A stretch of 64,000 nucleotides of DNA from Nocardioides ferulae. GTDB lineage: Bacteria > Actinomycetota > Actinomycetes > Propionibacteriales > Nocardioidaceae. The translations under genes and the position numbers were made by a program. Below the pieces are notes generated by a model. It saw only the letters and a program-made list of their open reading frames with translations. It ran no database searches and was not told the DNA's origin. Shown here one piece after another: positions 49,770 to 59,317 of this stretch. Within the stretch, counting starts at the first letter, position 1, and each line of letters starts with the position of its first letter. The stretch is taken from contig NZ_QZVR01000015.1 of NCBI RefSeq assembly GCF_003660455.1, positions 1 to 64,000 on the forward strand, given 5' to 3'.

Positions 49770-50795
49770 GTGGAAGTCTCCGGTCTCGAATGGACCATCA
49801 CGCTCACCGTCACCTGCGCGGTGCTGCTCTTCGACGTGATCGTCATCGCCCGCAACCCGCACGAGCCGACGATGCGGGAGTCGACGATCTGGTTCATCGT
49901 CTACATGGCCGCCGCCGGCGCGTTCGGGCTGTGGACCATCTGGTTCCACGGCTCGACCTACGGGTTGGACTACTTCACCGGCTTCGTCGTCGAGAAGAGC
50001 CTCTCGGTCGACAACCTGTTCGTGTTCATCGTGCTGATGGCAGCTCTGAAGGTGCCCCGCAAGTACCAGCAGGAAGCCCTGATGGTGGGCATCATCCTGG
50101 CGCTGGTCTTCCGCGGCATCTTCATCGCGATCGGCTACACGCTGGTCGAGAACTTCAGCTGGGTCTTCTACATCTTCGGTGCGTTCCTGGTCTACACCGC
50201 GGTGAACCTGGTGCGCTCCTACCGCAAGCACGAGGAGGAGCACCCCGAGGACTCCCGGGTCGTCACGTTCGCCCAGAACCACCTCAACGTGGGCGACAAG
50301 TGGATGGGCCTGAAGCTCTTCTACCGGGACAACGGCGTCCGTTTCGCCTCGCCGATGCTGATCGTGATCATCGCGCTCGGTACCACCGACGTGCTGTTCG
50401 CCCTGGACTCCATCCCGGCGATCTTCGGCATCACCCAGGAGCCCTACCTGGTCTTCACCGCGAACGTGTTCGCGCTGATGGGCCTGCGGCAGCTCTACTT
50501 CCTCATCGGTGGGCTGCTCGAGCGCCTGGTCTACCTCTCGCTCGGACTCGCGTTCATCCTGGCCTGGATCGGCGTGAAGCTGTTCATCCACGCGCTCTAC
50601 AAGAGCGAGGTGCTCAGCTGGGAGGTGCCGACCGAGATCAGTCTCGTCGTGATCCTGGTGACCCTCGGTCTCACCGCGTTCGCCAGCCTGGCCAAGACCA
50701 AGCGCGACGAGAAGGTCGAGGTCGCCGCCACCGACTCCACGCCGCCGGCACCCAAGCCGGCAGACTCCGAGCACGGAATATCCGACGAGCGCTGA
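49770..50795 (+). CDS. TerC-family integral membrane protein (probable Mn2+ exporter)
   Basis: 341 residues with about nine hydrophobic helices. FVVEKSLSVDNLFVFIVLM and ALGTTDVLFALDSIPAIFGIT are the two TerC signatures with the intramembrane acidic residues. A Lys/Glu/Pro-rich hydrophilic tail ends the protein. TerC-like proteins (MeeF/MeeY, Alx) export manganese or supply it to secreted enzymes. Here the upstream riboswitch-like leader supports a manganese role. The GTG start has a perfect AGGAGG six bases upstream. It interrupts the usual map-infA order. Confidence 0.93.
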   Translation: MEVSGLEWTITLTVTCAVLLFDVIVIARNPHEPTMRESTIWFIVYMAAAGAFGLWTIWFHGSTYGLDYFTGFVVEKSLSVDNLFVFIVLMAALKVPRKYQQEALMVGIILALVFRGIFIAIGYTLVENFSWVFYIFGAFLVYTAVNLVRSYRKHEEEHPEDSRVVTFAQNHLNVGDKWMGLKLFYRDNGVRFASPMLIVIIALGTTDVLFALDSIPAIFGITQEPYLVFTANVFALMGLRQLYFLIGGLLERLVYLSLGLAFILAWIGVKLFIHALYKSEVLSWEVPTEISLVVILVTLGLTAFASLAKTKRDEKVEVAATDSTPPAPKPADSEHGISDER

Positions 50796-50809
50796 CTGCT
50801 GAGGTCGGG

Positions 50810-51850
50810 GTGACGACGCCGACCCTCTCCGTGCTCGACCTGGTCCCGGTCCGCAGCGACCAGACCACCGCCGATGCGCTCGCAGCCACGGTCCGCCTGG
50901 CGCGGGTCGCCGACGAGCTCGGCTACCGCCGCTACTGGCTGGCCGAGCACCACAACATGCCGGCGGTCGCGGCCACCAACCCGCCCCTGCTGATCGCGAT
51001 GGTGGCCGCGGCCACGTCGCGGATCAGGGTCGGCTCGGGTGGGGTGATGCTGCCCAACCACGCCCCGTTGGTGATCGCCGAGCAGTTCGCCCTCCTCGAG
51101 GCCGCGCACCCGGGCCGGATCGACCTCGGCATCGGCCGGGCGCCCGGGTCGGACCCCGTGACCAGCTACGCGCTGCGACACGGAGCCGGCGGCGTCGACG
51201 ACCAGGCCGTGAGCCGGTTCCCGGAGTACGTCGACAACGTGCTGGCGATGATGGAGCCCGGCGGAGTGGGGCTGTCCGTGGCAGGGCGCACGCACCCGCT
51301 CCGGGCGACCCCGGTCGCCTCGTCGGTCCCGACCATCTGGCTGCTCGGATCCTCGGACTACTCCGCACGGCTGGCCGCGGAGAAGGGGATGCCCTACGTG
51401 TTCGCCCACCACTTCTCCGGCCAGGGCACCGCGGAGGCGCTGGAGCTCTACCGGTCGCGGTTCCAGCCCTCGGCCGAGCTGGCCGAGCCGCGCACCTTCC
51501 TCACCGTGAACGCGGTCGTCGCGCCGACCCACGCGGAGGCAGACCGGCTGGCCCTGCCCCAGCTGCTCGCGATGCTCTCGCTGCGCACCGGCGCGCCCCT
51601 GCTGCCGCAGCACCTCGTCGAGGACGCCGAGCGCCTCCCGGTGCCGCCACAGCACCAGCCGCTGCTCGAGGCGATGGCGCAGCGGTGGGTGATCGGCGCC
51701 CCCGACGAGGCCCGCGCCCGCATCGGCGAGCTCGCCTCGGCGTACGCAGTCGACGAGGTGATGCTGCACCCGGTGGCGGGTGCGTTCAGCGGCGCCGACC
51801 CGGCGGCCAGCGCGGCACGCGAGGAGACGCTGCGGCTGCTCGCGGGCTGA
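50810..51850 (+). CDS. LLM class flavin-dependent oxidoreductase
   Basis: 346 residues, a luciferase-like TIM barrel. YRRYWLAEHHNMPAVAATNPPLLIAMVAAATSRIRVGSGGVMLPNHAPLVIAEQFALLEAAHPGRIDLGIGRAPGSDP is the signature of the bacterial luciferase-like group that uses FMN or F420. The substrate is unknown. The start is GTG 50810, with GAGG upstream and 14 bases after the TerC stop, so it may share that transcript. No domain for DNA or membrane binding is seen. Confidence 0.92.
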   Translation: MTTPTLSVLDLVPVRSDQTTADALAATVRLARVADELGYRRYWLAEHHNMPAVAATNPPLLIAMVAAATSRIRVGSGGVMLPNHAPLVIAEQFALLEAAHPGRIDLGIGRAPGSDPVTSYALRHGAGGVDDQAVSRFPEYVDNVLAMMEPGGVGLSVAGRTHPLRATPVASSVPTIWLLGSSDYSARLAAEKGMPYVFAHHFSGQGTAEALELYRSRFQPSAELAEPRTFLTVNAVVAPTHAEADRLALPQLLAMLSLRTGAPLLPQHLVEDAERLPVPPQHQPLLEAMAQRWVIGAPDEARARIGELASAYAVDEVMLHPVAGAFSGADPAASAAREETLRLLAG

Positions 51851-51903
51851 GCGGCCGCCACCGGGCCGCGCCGCCCGATTAGAGATTCAGCGACGAATGC
51901 CAC

Positions 51904-51909
51904 TAAACT
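51904..51909 (+). promoter_or_regulatory. Possible -10 element for infA
   Basis: TAAACT lies in an AT-rich patch of the 279-base gap before infA, leaving a leader of about 215 bases. The -35 is poor. Confidence 0.45.
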
Positions 51910-52070
51910 GGCGTGTCGGCCCAACGTGGGTCTGCTTCGTGGTGCCTCGCGGCTGCTCGAGTCACGCCTCCAACGCTGAAGTGAGCGGATGAGTCGTGCG
52001 CTCGGGATGAGGTGCCCAAGCGGCCGCACGAGGTCCACCGGTCCAGCGGGCCGGAGGTTCCCGGGCCACC

Positions 52071-52087
52071 CGCCGGCTCCGCCGGCG
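52071..52087 (+). repeat. Hairpin upstream of infA
   Basis: CGCCGGC and GCCGGCG form a 7-bp stem with a TCC loop, 43 bases before the infA start. Confidence 0.45.
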
Positions 52088-52129
52088 GAGCACCAAAGGT
52101 AGACAACCAACCGACAGATTGCGGAGGAC

Positions 52130-52351
52130 ATGCCGAAGAAAGAAGGCGTGATCGAGATCGAGGGCACCGTCGTGGAGGCCCTTCCCAACGCCATGTTCCG
52201 AGTGGAGCTGAGCAACGGGCACAAGGTCCTCGCCCACATCAGCGGCAAGATGCGCCAGCACTACATCCGGATCCTCCCCGAGGACCGTGTGGTGGTGGAG
52301 CTGTCTCCCTACGACCTGACTCGCGGCCGGATCGTCTACCGCTACAAGTAG
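52130..52351 (+). CDS. infA: Translation initiation factor IF-1
   Basis: 73 residues, one OB fold that blocks the A site during initiation. [35 protein letters not shown] and [17 protein letters not shown] are almost invariant. GGAGG upstream of ATG. It begins the alpha-operon block. Confidence 0.98.
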   Translation: MPKKEGVIEIEGTVVEALPNAMFRVELSNGHKVLAHISGKMRQHYIRILPEDRVVVELSPYDLTRGRIVYRYK

Positions 52352-52426
52352 GCAGCCGCACAGTGGCTCGGCCCTCGGGTCGGGTCCTGGTGCGTGCCGC
52401 GCAGCCGACACCCGAAAGGACCTCCC

Positions 52427-52540
52427 GTGAAGGTCAACCCCAGCGTCAAGCCCATCTGTGACAAGTGCAAGGTGATCCGTCGCCACGGCCGCGTCATGGT
52501 GATCTGCGAGAACCCGCGTCACAAGCAGCGCCAGGGCTAG
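52427..52540 (+). CDS. rpmJ: 50S ribosomal protein L36, zinc-binding type
   Basis: 37 residues from GTG 52427. The sequence begins [20 protein letters not shown] and continues with [10 protein letters not shown]. Cys11, Cys14, Cys27 and His32 form the zinc site, so this is the zinc-dependent form. AAAGGA lies eight bases upstream. Confidence 0.97.
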   Translation: MKVNPSVKPICDKCKVIRRHGRVMVICENPRHKQRQG

Positions 52541-52611
52541 TCGCCGCCGGAGCGTGTGAACGCCCCGGCAGGCACAACTGAACATCGACCACGTGACCGC
52601 TTAGCGGCTCG

Positions 52612-52683
52612 CCGGCAGCAGCCGGACGACCCGCCAAACCACCTCCGGAGCAGCAGGCCGGAGCCCGTCCGACGAGGGACGGG
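52612..52683 (+). repeat. Hairpins in the rpmJ-rpsM gap
   Basis: CCGGC/GCCGG (52612-52625, loop AGCA) and CCCGTCC/GGACGGG (52664-52683) are perfect stems in the 193-base leader of rpsM. No gene is seen here. Confidence 0.5.
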
Positions 52684-52733
52684 ACGCGGCACGACCAGAA
52701 ACCTCTGCGAGCAACCGAAGGGACACCGCCTCC

Positions 52734-53108
52734 ATGGCACGCCTCGTTGGTGTCGACCTCCCGCGCGACAAGCGCATCGAGATCGCACTCACCTACATCT
52801 ACGGCATCGGCCGTACCCGCGCTCAGCAGGTGCTGCAGGCCACCGGGGTCAACCCCGACCTGCGCGTCCACCAGCTGGGCGACGAGGAGCTGGTCAAGCT
52901 CCGCGACGAGATCGAGGGCAACTTCAAGATCGAGGGTGACCTGCGCCGTGAGGTGCAGGCCGACATCCGCCGCAAGATCGAGATCGGCAGCTACCAGGGT
53001 CGCCGGCACCGCATGGGCCTCCCGGTCCGCGGACAGCGCACCAAGACCAACGCGCGCACCCGCAAGGGCCCCAAGCGCACGGTTGCCGGCAAGAAGAAGG
53101 CCAAGTGA
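52734..53108 (+). CDS. rpsM: 30S ribosomal protein S13
   Basis: 124 residues. S13 contacts P-site tRNA through its basic tail. [29 protein letters not shown] and the C-terminal [18 protein letters not shown] are typical. The distance to rpsK is 68 bases. Confidence 0.98.
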   Translation: MARLVGVDLPRDKRIEIALTYIYGIGRTRAQQVLQATGVNPDLRVHQLGDEELVKLRDEIEGNFKIEGDLRREVQADIRRKIEIGSYQGRRHRMGLPVRGQRTKTNARTRKGPKRTVAGKKKAK

Positions 53109-53176
53109 TCCTGCGCCCCGGCGCGGCTCACCGTCTCGTTCGCAGCACCCCAGACCAGACCCTCAGGAGTAACTGA

Positions 53177-53584
53177 ATGCCTCCCAAGAGCCGCACCGCG
53201 GCCGGCGCCAAGAAGGTGCGCCGCAAGGAGAAGAAGAACATCGCTCAGGGCGAAGCCCACATCAAGAGCACGTTCAACAACACCATCGTCACCATCACCG
53301 ACCCCACCGGCGCGGTGATCTCGTGGGCCTCCGCCGGCACCGTCGGCTTCAAGGGCTCGCGCAAGTCCACCCCGTTCGCCGCGCAGATGGCCGCCGAGGC
53401 CGCCGGGCGACGGGCGATGGAGCACGGCATGAAGAAGATCGACGTCTTCGTCAAGGGCCCGGGCTCGGGCCGCGAGACCGCGATCCGCTCCCTGGGTGCG
53501 ATCGGCCTCGAGGTCGGCACCATCCAGGACGTCACCCCCACCCCCCACAACGGCTGCCGCCCGCCCAAGCGCCGGCGCGTCTGA
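53177..53584 (+). CDS. rpsK: 30S ribosomal protein S11
   Basis: 135 residues. S11 lies on the platform near the Shine-Dalgarno helix. [44 protein letters not shown] and the end [12 protein letters not shown] are conserved. Confidence 0.98.
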   Translation: MPPKSRTAAGAKKVRRKEKKNIAQGEAHIKSTFNNTIVTITDPTGAVISWASAGTVGFKGSRKSTPFAAQMAAEAAGRRAMEHGMKKIDVFVKGPGSGRETAIRSLGAIGLEVGTIQDVTPTPHNGCRPPKRRRV

Positions 53585-53611
53585 CCACCGAGAGCAGAAG
53601 GAGAGACTGAC

Positions 53612-54220
53612 ATGGCCCGCTACACCGGACCCATGACCCGCAAGTCGCGCCGCCTCGGTGTCGACCTCGTCGGTGGCGACGCTGCGTACGAGCGCCGCCC
53701 CTACCCGCCCGGCCAGCACGGCCGCGCGCGGATCAAGGAGAGCGAGTACCGCTCGCAGCTCCAGGAGAAGCAGAAGGCCCGCTTCACCTACGGCGTGCTC
53801 GAGCGCCAGTTCCACAACTACTACGTCGAGGCATCGCGGCGTCCCGGCAAGACCGGTGACAACCTGCTCCAGCTGCTGGAGTGCCGCCTCGACAACGTGG
53901 TCTACCGCGCCGGCTTCGCCCGGACCCGCCGCCACGCCCGCCAGCTGGTCACCCACGGCCACTTCCGGGTCAACGGCAAGAAGGTCGACATCCCGTCCTT
54001 CCAGGTGACCGCCCACGACGTCATCGACGTCCGGGAGAAGTCGCTGGAGATGACCCCGTTCATCGTGGCTCGCGAGACCCACGGCGAGCGCGTCGTCCCG
54101 GCCTGGCTCGAGGCCATCCCCTCCCGGATGCGGATCCTCGTCCACCAGGTGCCGACCCGGGCGCAGATCGACCTCCCGGTCCAGGAACAGCTGATCGTCG
54201 AGTTCTACTCCAAGAAGTAA
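53612..54220 (+). CDS. rpsD: 30S ribosomal protein S4
   Basis: 202 residues. S4 nucleates 30S assembly and regulates the alpha operon in E. coli. The S4 RNA-binding domain (LECRLDNVVYRAGFARTRRHARQLVTHGHFRVNGKKVD) is complete. It lacks the N-terminal zinc cysteines, so it is the zinc-free form. GGAGAG precedes the ATG. Confidence 0.98.
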   Translation: MARYTGPMTRKSRRLGVDLVGGDAAYERRPYPPGQHGRARIKESEYRSQLQEKQKARFTYGVLERQFHNYYVEASRRPGKTGDNLLQLLECRLDNVVYRAGFARTRRHARQLVTHGHFRVNGKKVDIPSFQVTAHDVIDVREKSLEMTPFIVARETHGERVVPAWLEAIPSRMRILVHQVPTRAQIDLPVQEQLIVEFYSKK

Positions 54221-54223
54221 CCC

Positions 54224-54269
54224 CACGGGGGCTCCGCCCCCGTGTACCCCCGCTGGGGCTCCGCCCCAG
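54224..54269 (+). repeat. Tandem GGGGCTCCGCCCC hairpins between rpsD and rpoA
   Basis: Two stems share the loop CTCCG: CACGGGGG/CCCCCGTG (54224-54244) and CTGGGG/CCCCAG (54253-54269), starting four bases after the rpsD stop. They may attenuate transcription into rpoA or be a dispersed intergenic repeat. Confidence 0.65.
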
Positions 54270-54412
54270 ACCCCGATCCGGGCAACCGGTCCACGTGGAC
54301 CCGTCCGCGGCGGGGTCGCAGGAGAAGCCCCGGCGGGATGCTTCAGCTCCTTCCGTCACCACTGCACTCTGGGCCTGTCAAATAGCGGGTGGGCCCGGAA
54401 AGGAAAGAACCA

Positions 54413-55429
54413 GTGCTCATCGCACAGCGCCCCACCCTGTCGGAAGAGTCCGTCGACGAGTTCCGTTCCCGGTTCGTGATCGAGCCGCTCGAGCCCGGCT
54501 TCGGCTACACCCTCGGCAACTCGCTGCGTCGCACCCTCCTGTCGTCGATCCCCGGTGCCGCCGTCACCAGCATCAAGATCGACAACGTGCTCCACGAGTT
54601 CTCCACCGTGGAGGGCGTCAAGGAGGACGTCACCGAGATCATCCTCAACCTCAAGGGCCTCGTCGTCTCCTCCGAGCACGACGAGCCGGTCACCATGTAC
54701 CTGCGCAAGTCCGGTGCCGGCGACGTGACCGCCGCCGACATCGCGCCCCCGGCCGGTGTCGAGGTGCACAACCCCGACCTCAAGATCGCCACGCTCTCCG
54801 ACTCGGGCAAGCTCGAGATGGAGCTGGTCGTCGAGCGGGGCCGCGGCTACGTCAGCGCGGTCCAGAACAAGGGCGCCGACAACGAGATCGGCCGGGTCCC
54901 GGTCGACTCGATCTACAGCCCGGTGCTCAAGGTGACCTACAAGGTCGAGGCCACCCGTGTCGAGCAGCGCACCGACTTCGACAAGCTCGTCATCGACGTC
55001 GAGACCAAGCCGTCGATCCGTCCCCGCGACGCCCTCGCGTCGGCCGGCAAGACCCTGGTCGAGCTGTTCGGCCTGGCCCGTGAGCTCAACGTCGAGGCCG
55101 AGGGCATCGACATCGGCCCCTCGCCCGTCGACGAGCAGCTCGCCGCCGACCTCGCCCTCCCGGTCGAGGACCTGCAGCTGACCGTGCGCTCCTACAACTG
55201 CCTCAAGCGCGAGGGCATCCACACCGTGGGTGAGCTCATCAGCCGCTCGGAGCAGGACCTGCTCGACATCCGCAACTTCGGCGCGAAGTCGATCGACGAG
55301 GTCAAGGCCAAGCTGGTCGAGATGGGCCTGTCGCTCAAGGACAGCGCCCCCGGCTTCGACCCGCACGCCGCCCTCGCCGCCTACGGCGACGATGACGACG
55401 ATGCCTTCGTCGAGGACGAACAGTACTGA
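54413..55429 (+). CDS. rpoA: DNA-directed RNA polymerase subunit alpha
   Basis: 338 residues. The N-terminal domain ([36 protein letters not shown]) drives dimerisation and beta/beta' assembly. The C-terminal domain ([53 protein letters not shown]) binds UP elements and activators. A short acidic tail ends the protein. GTG 54413 follows AAAGGAAAG. The 192-base gap upstream holds two hairpins. Confidence 0.99.
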   Translation: MLIAQRPTLSEESVDEFRSRFVIEPLEPGFGYTLGNSLRRTLLSSIPGAAVTSIKIDNVLHEFSTVEGVKEDVTEIILNLKGLVVSSEHDEPVTMYLRKSGAGDVTAADIAPPAGVEVHNPDLKIATLSDSGKLEMELVVERGRGYVSAVQNKGADNEIGRVPVDSIYSPVLKVTYKVEATRVEQRTDFDKLVIDVETKPSIRPRDALASAGKTLVELFGLARELNVEAEGIDIGPSPVDEQLAADLALPVEDLQLTVRSYNCLKREGIHTVGELISRSEQDLLDIRNFGAKSIDEVKAKLVEMGLSLKDSAPGFDPHAALAAYGDDDDDAFVEDEQY

Positions 55430-55553
55430 CACACGCACCGCTGGCGCGCACCTCGCGGCGTTGTCGTCGGTCGACGGCCAAACCCGGGCCGCCTTCCCTC
55501 CTCCGCCTTGCGATGCACGCACCATCGGCACGTGTGCCTGAAACGCCCCACTA

Positions 55554-55577
55554 CTCCGGTACCTGATACGGCCGGAG
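55554..55577 (+). repeat. Hairpin before rplQ
   Basis: CTCCGG (55554-55559) pairs with CCGGAG (55572-55577), ending 17 bases before the rplQ start in a 165-base gap. Confidence 0.4.
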
Positions 55578-55594
55578 AGAAATGAGAGAGATCG

Positions 55595-56143
55595 ATGCCC
55601 ACCCCGAAGAAGGGCGCCCGCCTCGGCGGCAGCCCCGCCCACCAGCGGCTGATCCTGGCCAACCTGGCCACCGCCCTGTTCGAGCACGGCCGGATCACCA
55701 CCACCGAGGCCAAGGCGCGCACGCTGCGCCCCTACGCCGAGAAGCTGATCACCAAGGCGAAGAAGGGCGACCTGCACAGCCGGCGCGAGGTCCTCAAGAC
55801 CATCCGCGACAAGTCGGTGGTGCACGTGCTGTTCACCGAGATCGGGCCCGGCTTCGCCGAGCGTCCGGGTGGCTACACCCGGATCACCAAGATCGGCCCC
55901 CGCAAGGGAGACAACGCGCCGATGGCCGTGATCGAGCTCGTCACCGAGCCCTACAACCCCTCGCCGAAGGCGGCCAAGGCCAAGCCGGCCGAGAAGCCGG
56001 CCGAGAAGCCGGCCGAGGCTCCTGCCGCGCAGGAGACCGCGGTCGAGGAGCCCCCGACCGAGCTCACCGACGAGGCCTCTCCGGAGGAGAGCGTCGTCGC
56101 CGAGGAGGCCCCGGTGGCCGACGAGGACGCCGACAAGGCCTGA
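55595..56143 (+). CDS. rplQ: 50S ribosomal protein L17
   Basis: 182 residues. The L17 core (about 1-120: [43 protein letters not shown]) lines the tunnel exit. A 60-residue Ala/Glu/Pro/Lys tail with repeated AEKP units, encoded by short tandem repeats near 55980-56015, is absent from the 127-residue E. coli protein. It is the last gene of the alpha operon, followed by a terminator. Confidence 0.97.
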   Translation: MPTPKKGARLGGSPAHQRLILANLATALFEHGRITTTEAKARTLRPYAEKLITKAKKGDLHSRREVLKTIRDKSVVHVLFTEIGPGFAERPGGYTRITKIGPRKGDNAPMAVIELVTEPYNPSPKAAKAKPAEKPAEKPAEAPAAQETAVEEPPTELTDEASPEESVVAEEAPVADEDADKA

Positions 56144-56160
56144 CCCACCAGGTCGACCGC

Positions 56161-56199
56161 CAGGAGGCCCGCCAGCCCGACAGGGTGGCGGGCCTCCTG
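56161..56199. terminator. Bidirectional hairpin terminator after rplQ
   Basis: CAGGAGGCCCGCCA pairs perfectly (14 bp) with TGGCGGGCCTCCTG across an 11-base loop, between the convergent rplQ and DUF2786 genes. Confidence 0.85.
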
Positions 56200-56218
56200 C
56201 CATTTCGCCGGCCCGCCC

Positions 56219-56959
56219 TCAACCGCCCAGAGCGGTCCGCCCGCCACCCACCCGCGCCGGCCCGTCGCCGAGGTCCGCGCGGTGGCCGGCCGCCCACCCG
56301 GCCGCGCCCCCCGAGCCCGACAGCACCCGGGGCCGTGCGGTGCGCAGATCGGGATAGGTGTCGTGCATGGCCGCCTCGACCTGGGCGGTGCGATCGGCCA
56401 GGACCACCGCGGTCGTGGTGCCGCCCTCGGCGAAGCGAGCATCCGCACGGTCGGCCGCGCGCTGCTCGGCAGCCAGGAGCCTGGCCCCGACGGCCCCGCG
56501 GAAGCCCGCCAGCCAGGAGCGGCGGAACGCCGCCTTGTGCTCCCACGCGGGCACCGGCGTGCGGGCCAGGCCCTGGGCCGACTGCAGCAGCAGACTGGTG
56601 AACAGCAGCTCGGCCCGCTCGAGGTCGGAGGCGTGACCGAACAGGTGCATCGACAGCTCCTTGCCGCCGGCGCCTCGGCTGGTGCGCTGCACCGCCACGC
56701 AGCGCAGCCGCGCCGCGACCGTCGAGAGCAGCTCGGCCTTGTCGACGGCGTACGGCGCGTCGAGGGAGACCACGAGGTCGCCCACCGGGTCGCTGCCGGG
56801 GTCGGCCTGCGCGAGCAGCGCCCGGTCGATGCCGTAGTCGGCGATCAGCTGGGCCGCCTTGGCGGTGTAGGTCTCGGCCTCGTGGCTGGTGGCCGCGGGG
56901 TCCTCGGCCAGGGCCAGCAGCTTGCGCACCTTGGCCAGGATCGGGTCGGTCGGGGTCAT
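56219..56959 (-). CDS. DUF2786 domain-containing protein
   Basis: 246 residues, soluble. The N-terminal DUF2786 motif (PILAKVRKLLALAEDPAATSHEAETYTAKAAQLIADYGID) is about 40 residues long. The rest is a helical domain rich in Arg/Ala with AWEHKAAFRRSWLAGFRGAVGARLLAAEQRA. The function is unknown; such proteins occur in phages and bacteria alike. A GAGGAGG site immediately upstream fixes ATG 56957-56959 rather than the longer open frame. Confidence 0.87.
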   Translation of the reverse strand: MTPTDPILAKVRKLLALAEDPAATSHEAETYTAKAAQLIADYGIDRALLAQADPGSDPVGDLVVSLDAPYAVDKAELLSTVAARLRCVAVQRTSRGAGGKELSMHLFGHASDLERAELLFTSLLLQSAQGLARTPVPAWEHKAAFRRSWLAGFRGAVGARLLAAEQRAADRADARFAEGGTTTAVVLADRTAQVEAAMHDTYPDLRTARPRVLSGSGGAAGWAAGHRADLGDGPARVGGGRTALGG

Positions 56960-57098
56960 CGTTCCTCCTCGGGGGCTCGGTGGCCCACCCTGGCGGAGCC
57001 GACCGACACCCGACGGCTCCGCGCCGGGCTGCTCCACAGGGCCCGGCGGCACCGGCCGTTGTGGAGACGGCTGCGGTCGCGGTCGGCCGGCCGCCGGG

Positions 57099-57473
57099 TC
57101 ACCAGGCCTGCCGGAGCAGCTTCTCGGCCTCTGCGAGGGTGAGCCCGAGCCGGCGGGCCGACGCGGCGTACGCCCCCGCTGCGCTCACGGCTTCGGAGGA
57201 CCCACCGGCGGTGGAGCCGGTCACGAAGGTGCCGCGGCGGCCCTCGGTGCTCACCACCCCGTCGGCCTCCAGGTGGCGGTAGGCCTTCGCGACGGTGTTC
57301 GTGGCCAGCCCCAGCGCCTCCGCGAGGGCCCGGACCGTCGGGAGCCGGGTGCCGGCCGGCAGCTCGCCGCTCGCCGCCCGGCCGGCCACCTGCGCGCGCA
57401 GCTGCTCGAACGGCGCCACGTCGGAGGACGGATCGATCACCAGAGCGAGCGACCGGGCGGGGGAGTCGGGCAT
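57099..57473 (-). CDS. GntR-family (YtrA-type) transcriptional regulator
   Basis: 124 residues. The winged-helix domain (APFEQLRAQVAGRAASGELPAGTRLPTVRALAEALGLATNTVAKAYRHLEADGVVSTEGRRGTFV) is followed by a short helical tail, as in the YtrA subfamily that often controls ABC transporters. It has no large ligand domain. The ATG lies 6 bases after TAGGCT (minus strand), suggesting a leaderless mRNA. No obvious partner gene is adjacent. Confidence 0.9.
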   Translation of the reverse strand: MPDSPARSLALVIDPSSDVAPFEQLRAQVAGRAASGELPAGTRLPTVRALAEALGLATNTVAKAYRHLEADGVVSTEGRRGTFVTGSTAGGSSEAVSAAGAYAASARRLGLTLAEAEKLLRQAW

Positions 57474-57479
57474 GTCCCC

Positions 57480-57485
57480 AGCCTA
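57480..57485 (-). promoter_or_regulatory. -10 element for a leaderless GntR-gene transcript
   Basis: TAGGCT on the minus strand ends 6 bases before the ATG at 57473. Confidence 0.5.
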
Positions 57486-57578
57486 GAAGCCCGTCCCCTG
57501 CCCGTCCGCCGGCGTCCTCTGGCCGCCGGTGCGGGGGTTCGCCCGCGGCGGCGTGGTCCGATGCGCTAAGCAAGAGGG

Positions 57579-58508
57579 GTGAGCGACACCGGAGAGCCCG
57601 ACGAGCGCGACGCACTGGTGGTCGGGGAGGCGCTGGTCGACATCGTGGTGGCCGGAGACGGCGGCCGCACCGCCTACCCCGGAGGTAGCGCCGCCAACGT
57701 CGCCGTCGCCCTGGCCAGGCTCGGCCGGCCGGTCCGGCTCGCCACCGCCTTCGCCGACGACGACCACGGACGGCTGCTCGGCGCCCACCTGCGCACCGCC
57801 GGGGTGCGGCTCGCGGCGGATCCGGCCGTCGTGCCGCGAAGCTCCTGCGCGGTGGCCACCATCGGTGACGACGGCGCCGCCAGCTATCAGTTCGACCTCG
57901 ACTGGCGGCTACCCACGGTGCCGACCGCCCCGGCCCCGTTGGTCGTCCACGTCTGCTCGCTCGGCGCGGTGCTCGCACCGGGGGCCGACGACGTCGTCGC
58001 CCTCGTCGAACGACTGCGCCCGCGCAGCACGGTGACCTACGACGTCAACGCCCGCCCGGACGTCACCGGCGACGGGCCGGAGCTGGTCGAGGCCGTGCAG
58101 CGCGTGGTCCGGCTCGCCGACCTGGTCAAGGCCAGCGACGAGGACCTCGCCACCCTCTACCCCGACGCCGACCTGCCCACCGCCGCGGGGCGGCTGCTCG
58201 ACCTGGGCGCGGGCGCCGTGGTCGTCACCCGAGGCGGAGAGGGGGCCACCTGGATCGGGCGGACCGGAACCGTCGACGTCTCCGCGCCGCGTGTGCGGGT
58301 CGCCGACACCATCGGTGCCGGCGACACGTTCGGTGCGGCGCTCGTCGACGCACTCTGGGAGCGCGAGCTGCTGGGCGCGACAGGGCACGAGGCGCTGCCC
58401 GAGCTGGGCCGCGAGGACATCGCCGAGGTGCTCGCCCACGCCGCCCGGGCAGCGGCGGTCACCGTCTCGCGGCCCGGCGCCGACCCGCCGTACCGCGCGG
58501 AGCTGTGA
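57579..58508 (+). CDS. PfkB-family carbohydrate kinase (fructokinase-like)
   Basis: 309 residues. PfkB signature 1 (GGSAANVAVALARLGRPV) and signature 2 (DTIGAGDTFGAALVDAL), with catalytic Asp in the GAGD motif, are both intact. VVGEALVDIV is the substrate-binding N-terminus. It transfers phosphate from ATP to a sugar such as fructose. The exact sugar is unknown. GTG start with AGAGGG upstream; convergent with the DUF72 gene (3 bases apart). Confidence 0.92.
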   Translation: MSDTGEPDERDALVVGEALVDIVVAGDGGRTAYPGGSAANVAVALARLGRPVRLATAFADDDHGRLLGAHLRTAGVRLAADPAVVPRSSCAVATIGDDGAASYQFDLDWRLPTVPTAPAPLVVHVCSLGAVLAPGADDVVALVERLRPRSTVTYDVNARPDVTGDGPELVEAVQRVVRLADLVKASDEDLATLYPDADLPTAAGRLLDLGAGAVVVTRGGEGATWIGRTGTVDVSAPRVRVADTIGAGDTFGAALVDALWERELLGATGHEALPELGREDIAEVLAHAARAAAVTVSRPGADPPYRAEL

Positions 58509-58511
58509 GGC

Positions 58512-59258
58512 TCAGCCCGGCACGGGCTGCCCGAGCAGGTGCCGCAGCGTGTCCGCGTTGCGCACCGCGTGCCCCTCGCCGTCGTTGTTGAAGTAGGCGA
58601 AGACCTCCCGGCCCTGCCCCTGCCACTCGCGGACGCGGTCGGCCCACCAGCCGAGGTCGGCGTCGGAGTAGGAGCCGGCGTAGAGCTGGTCGTGGCTGGG
58701 GCCGTGCAGCCGCACGTAGACGAACGGGGCGGTGGCCCGCAGCACGCAGGGCAGGCCCGCGCCGCTCATCACGACGTACGCCGCGCCGCGCCGCTCGAGC
58801 AGCGCGAACACCTCGTCGGCGTGCCAGCTGGGGTGGCGGAACTCGACGGCCACCCGCATCCACTCCGGCAGCGAGGCCAGGAACCAGTCCAGGCGGGCGT
58901 CGTCGCGCTCGTGGGCAGGGTGCAGTTGCACCAGGAGGACCCCTCTCCGGTCGCGGAGGGCGTGCCAGCTGCGCACCAGCCGGTCGCGCCACACGCCGTC
59001 CTCGTCGCGCAGCCGCCGGGCGTGGGTCAGCCCACGGGGTGCCTTGACCGTCATCGTGAAGCCGGGTGGCAGGGCGGAGTTCCACGAGGCGAAGGTCTGC
59101 TCGCGCGGCCACCGGTAGAAGCTGGCGTTCAGCTCGACGGTGTCGAAGTGGGCGGTGTAGACGTCGCGGCGGCGGGCGCTGGGCAGGCCGGGCGGGTAGA
59201 GCACGCCCGCCCAGTGGTCGTAGCTCCACCCCGAGGTCCCGATGTGTGCCCACGACAT
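58512..59258 (-). CDS. DUF72 family protein
   Basis: 248 residues from ATG 59256-59258 ([16 protein letters not shown]), the typical DUF72 N-terminus; an in-frame ATG at 59289-59291 adds 11 residues. It folds as a TIM barrel (YecE-like), with [23 protein letters not shown] and the C-terminal [14 protein letters not shown] motif. The biochemical role is unknown. It is divergent from truA. Confidence 0.9.
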   Translation of the reverse strand: MSWAHIGTSGWSYDHWAGVLYPPGLPSARRRDVYTAHFDTVELNASFYRWPREQTFASWNSALPPGFTMTVKAPRGLTHARRLRDEDGVWRDRLVRSWHALRDRRGVLLVQLHPAHERDDARLDWFLASLPEWMRVAVEFRHPSWHADEVFALLERRGAAYVVMSGAGLPCVLRATAPFVYVRLHGPSHDQLYAGSYSDADLGWWADRVREWQGQGREVFAYFNNDGEGHAVRNADTLRHLLGQPVPG

Positions 59259-59317
59259 GCCCACCCGGTGCCCGGCCGGGTCGCCTCCCATCCGCGCGGA
59301 TCTGGGAGGATGGCGCG

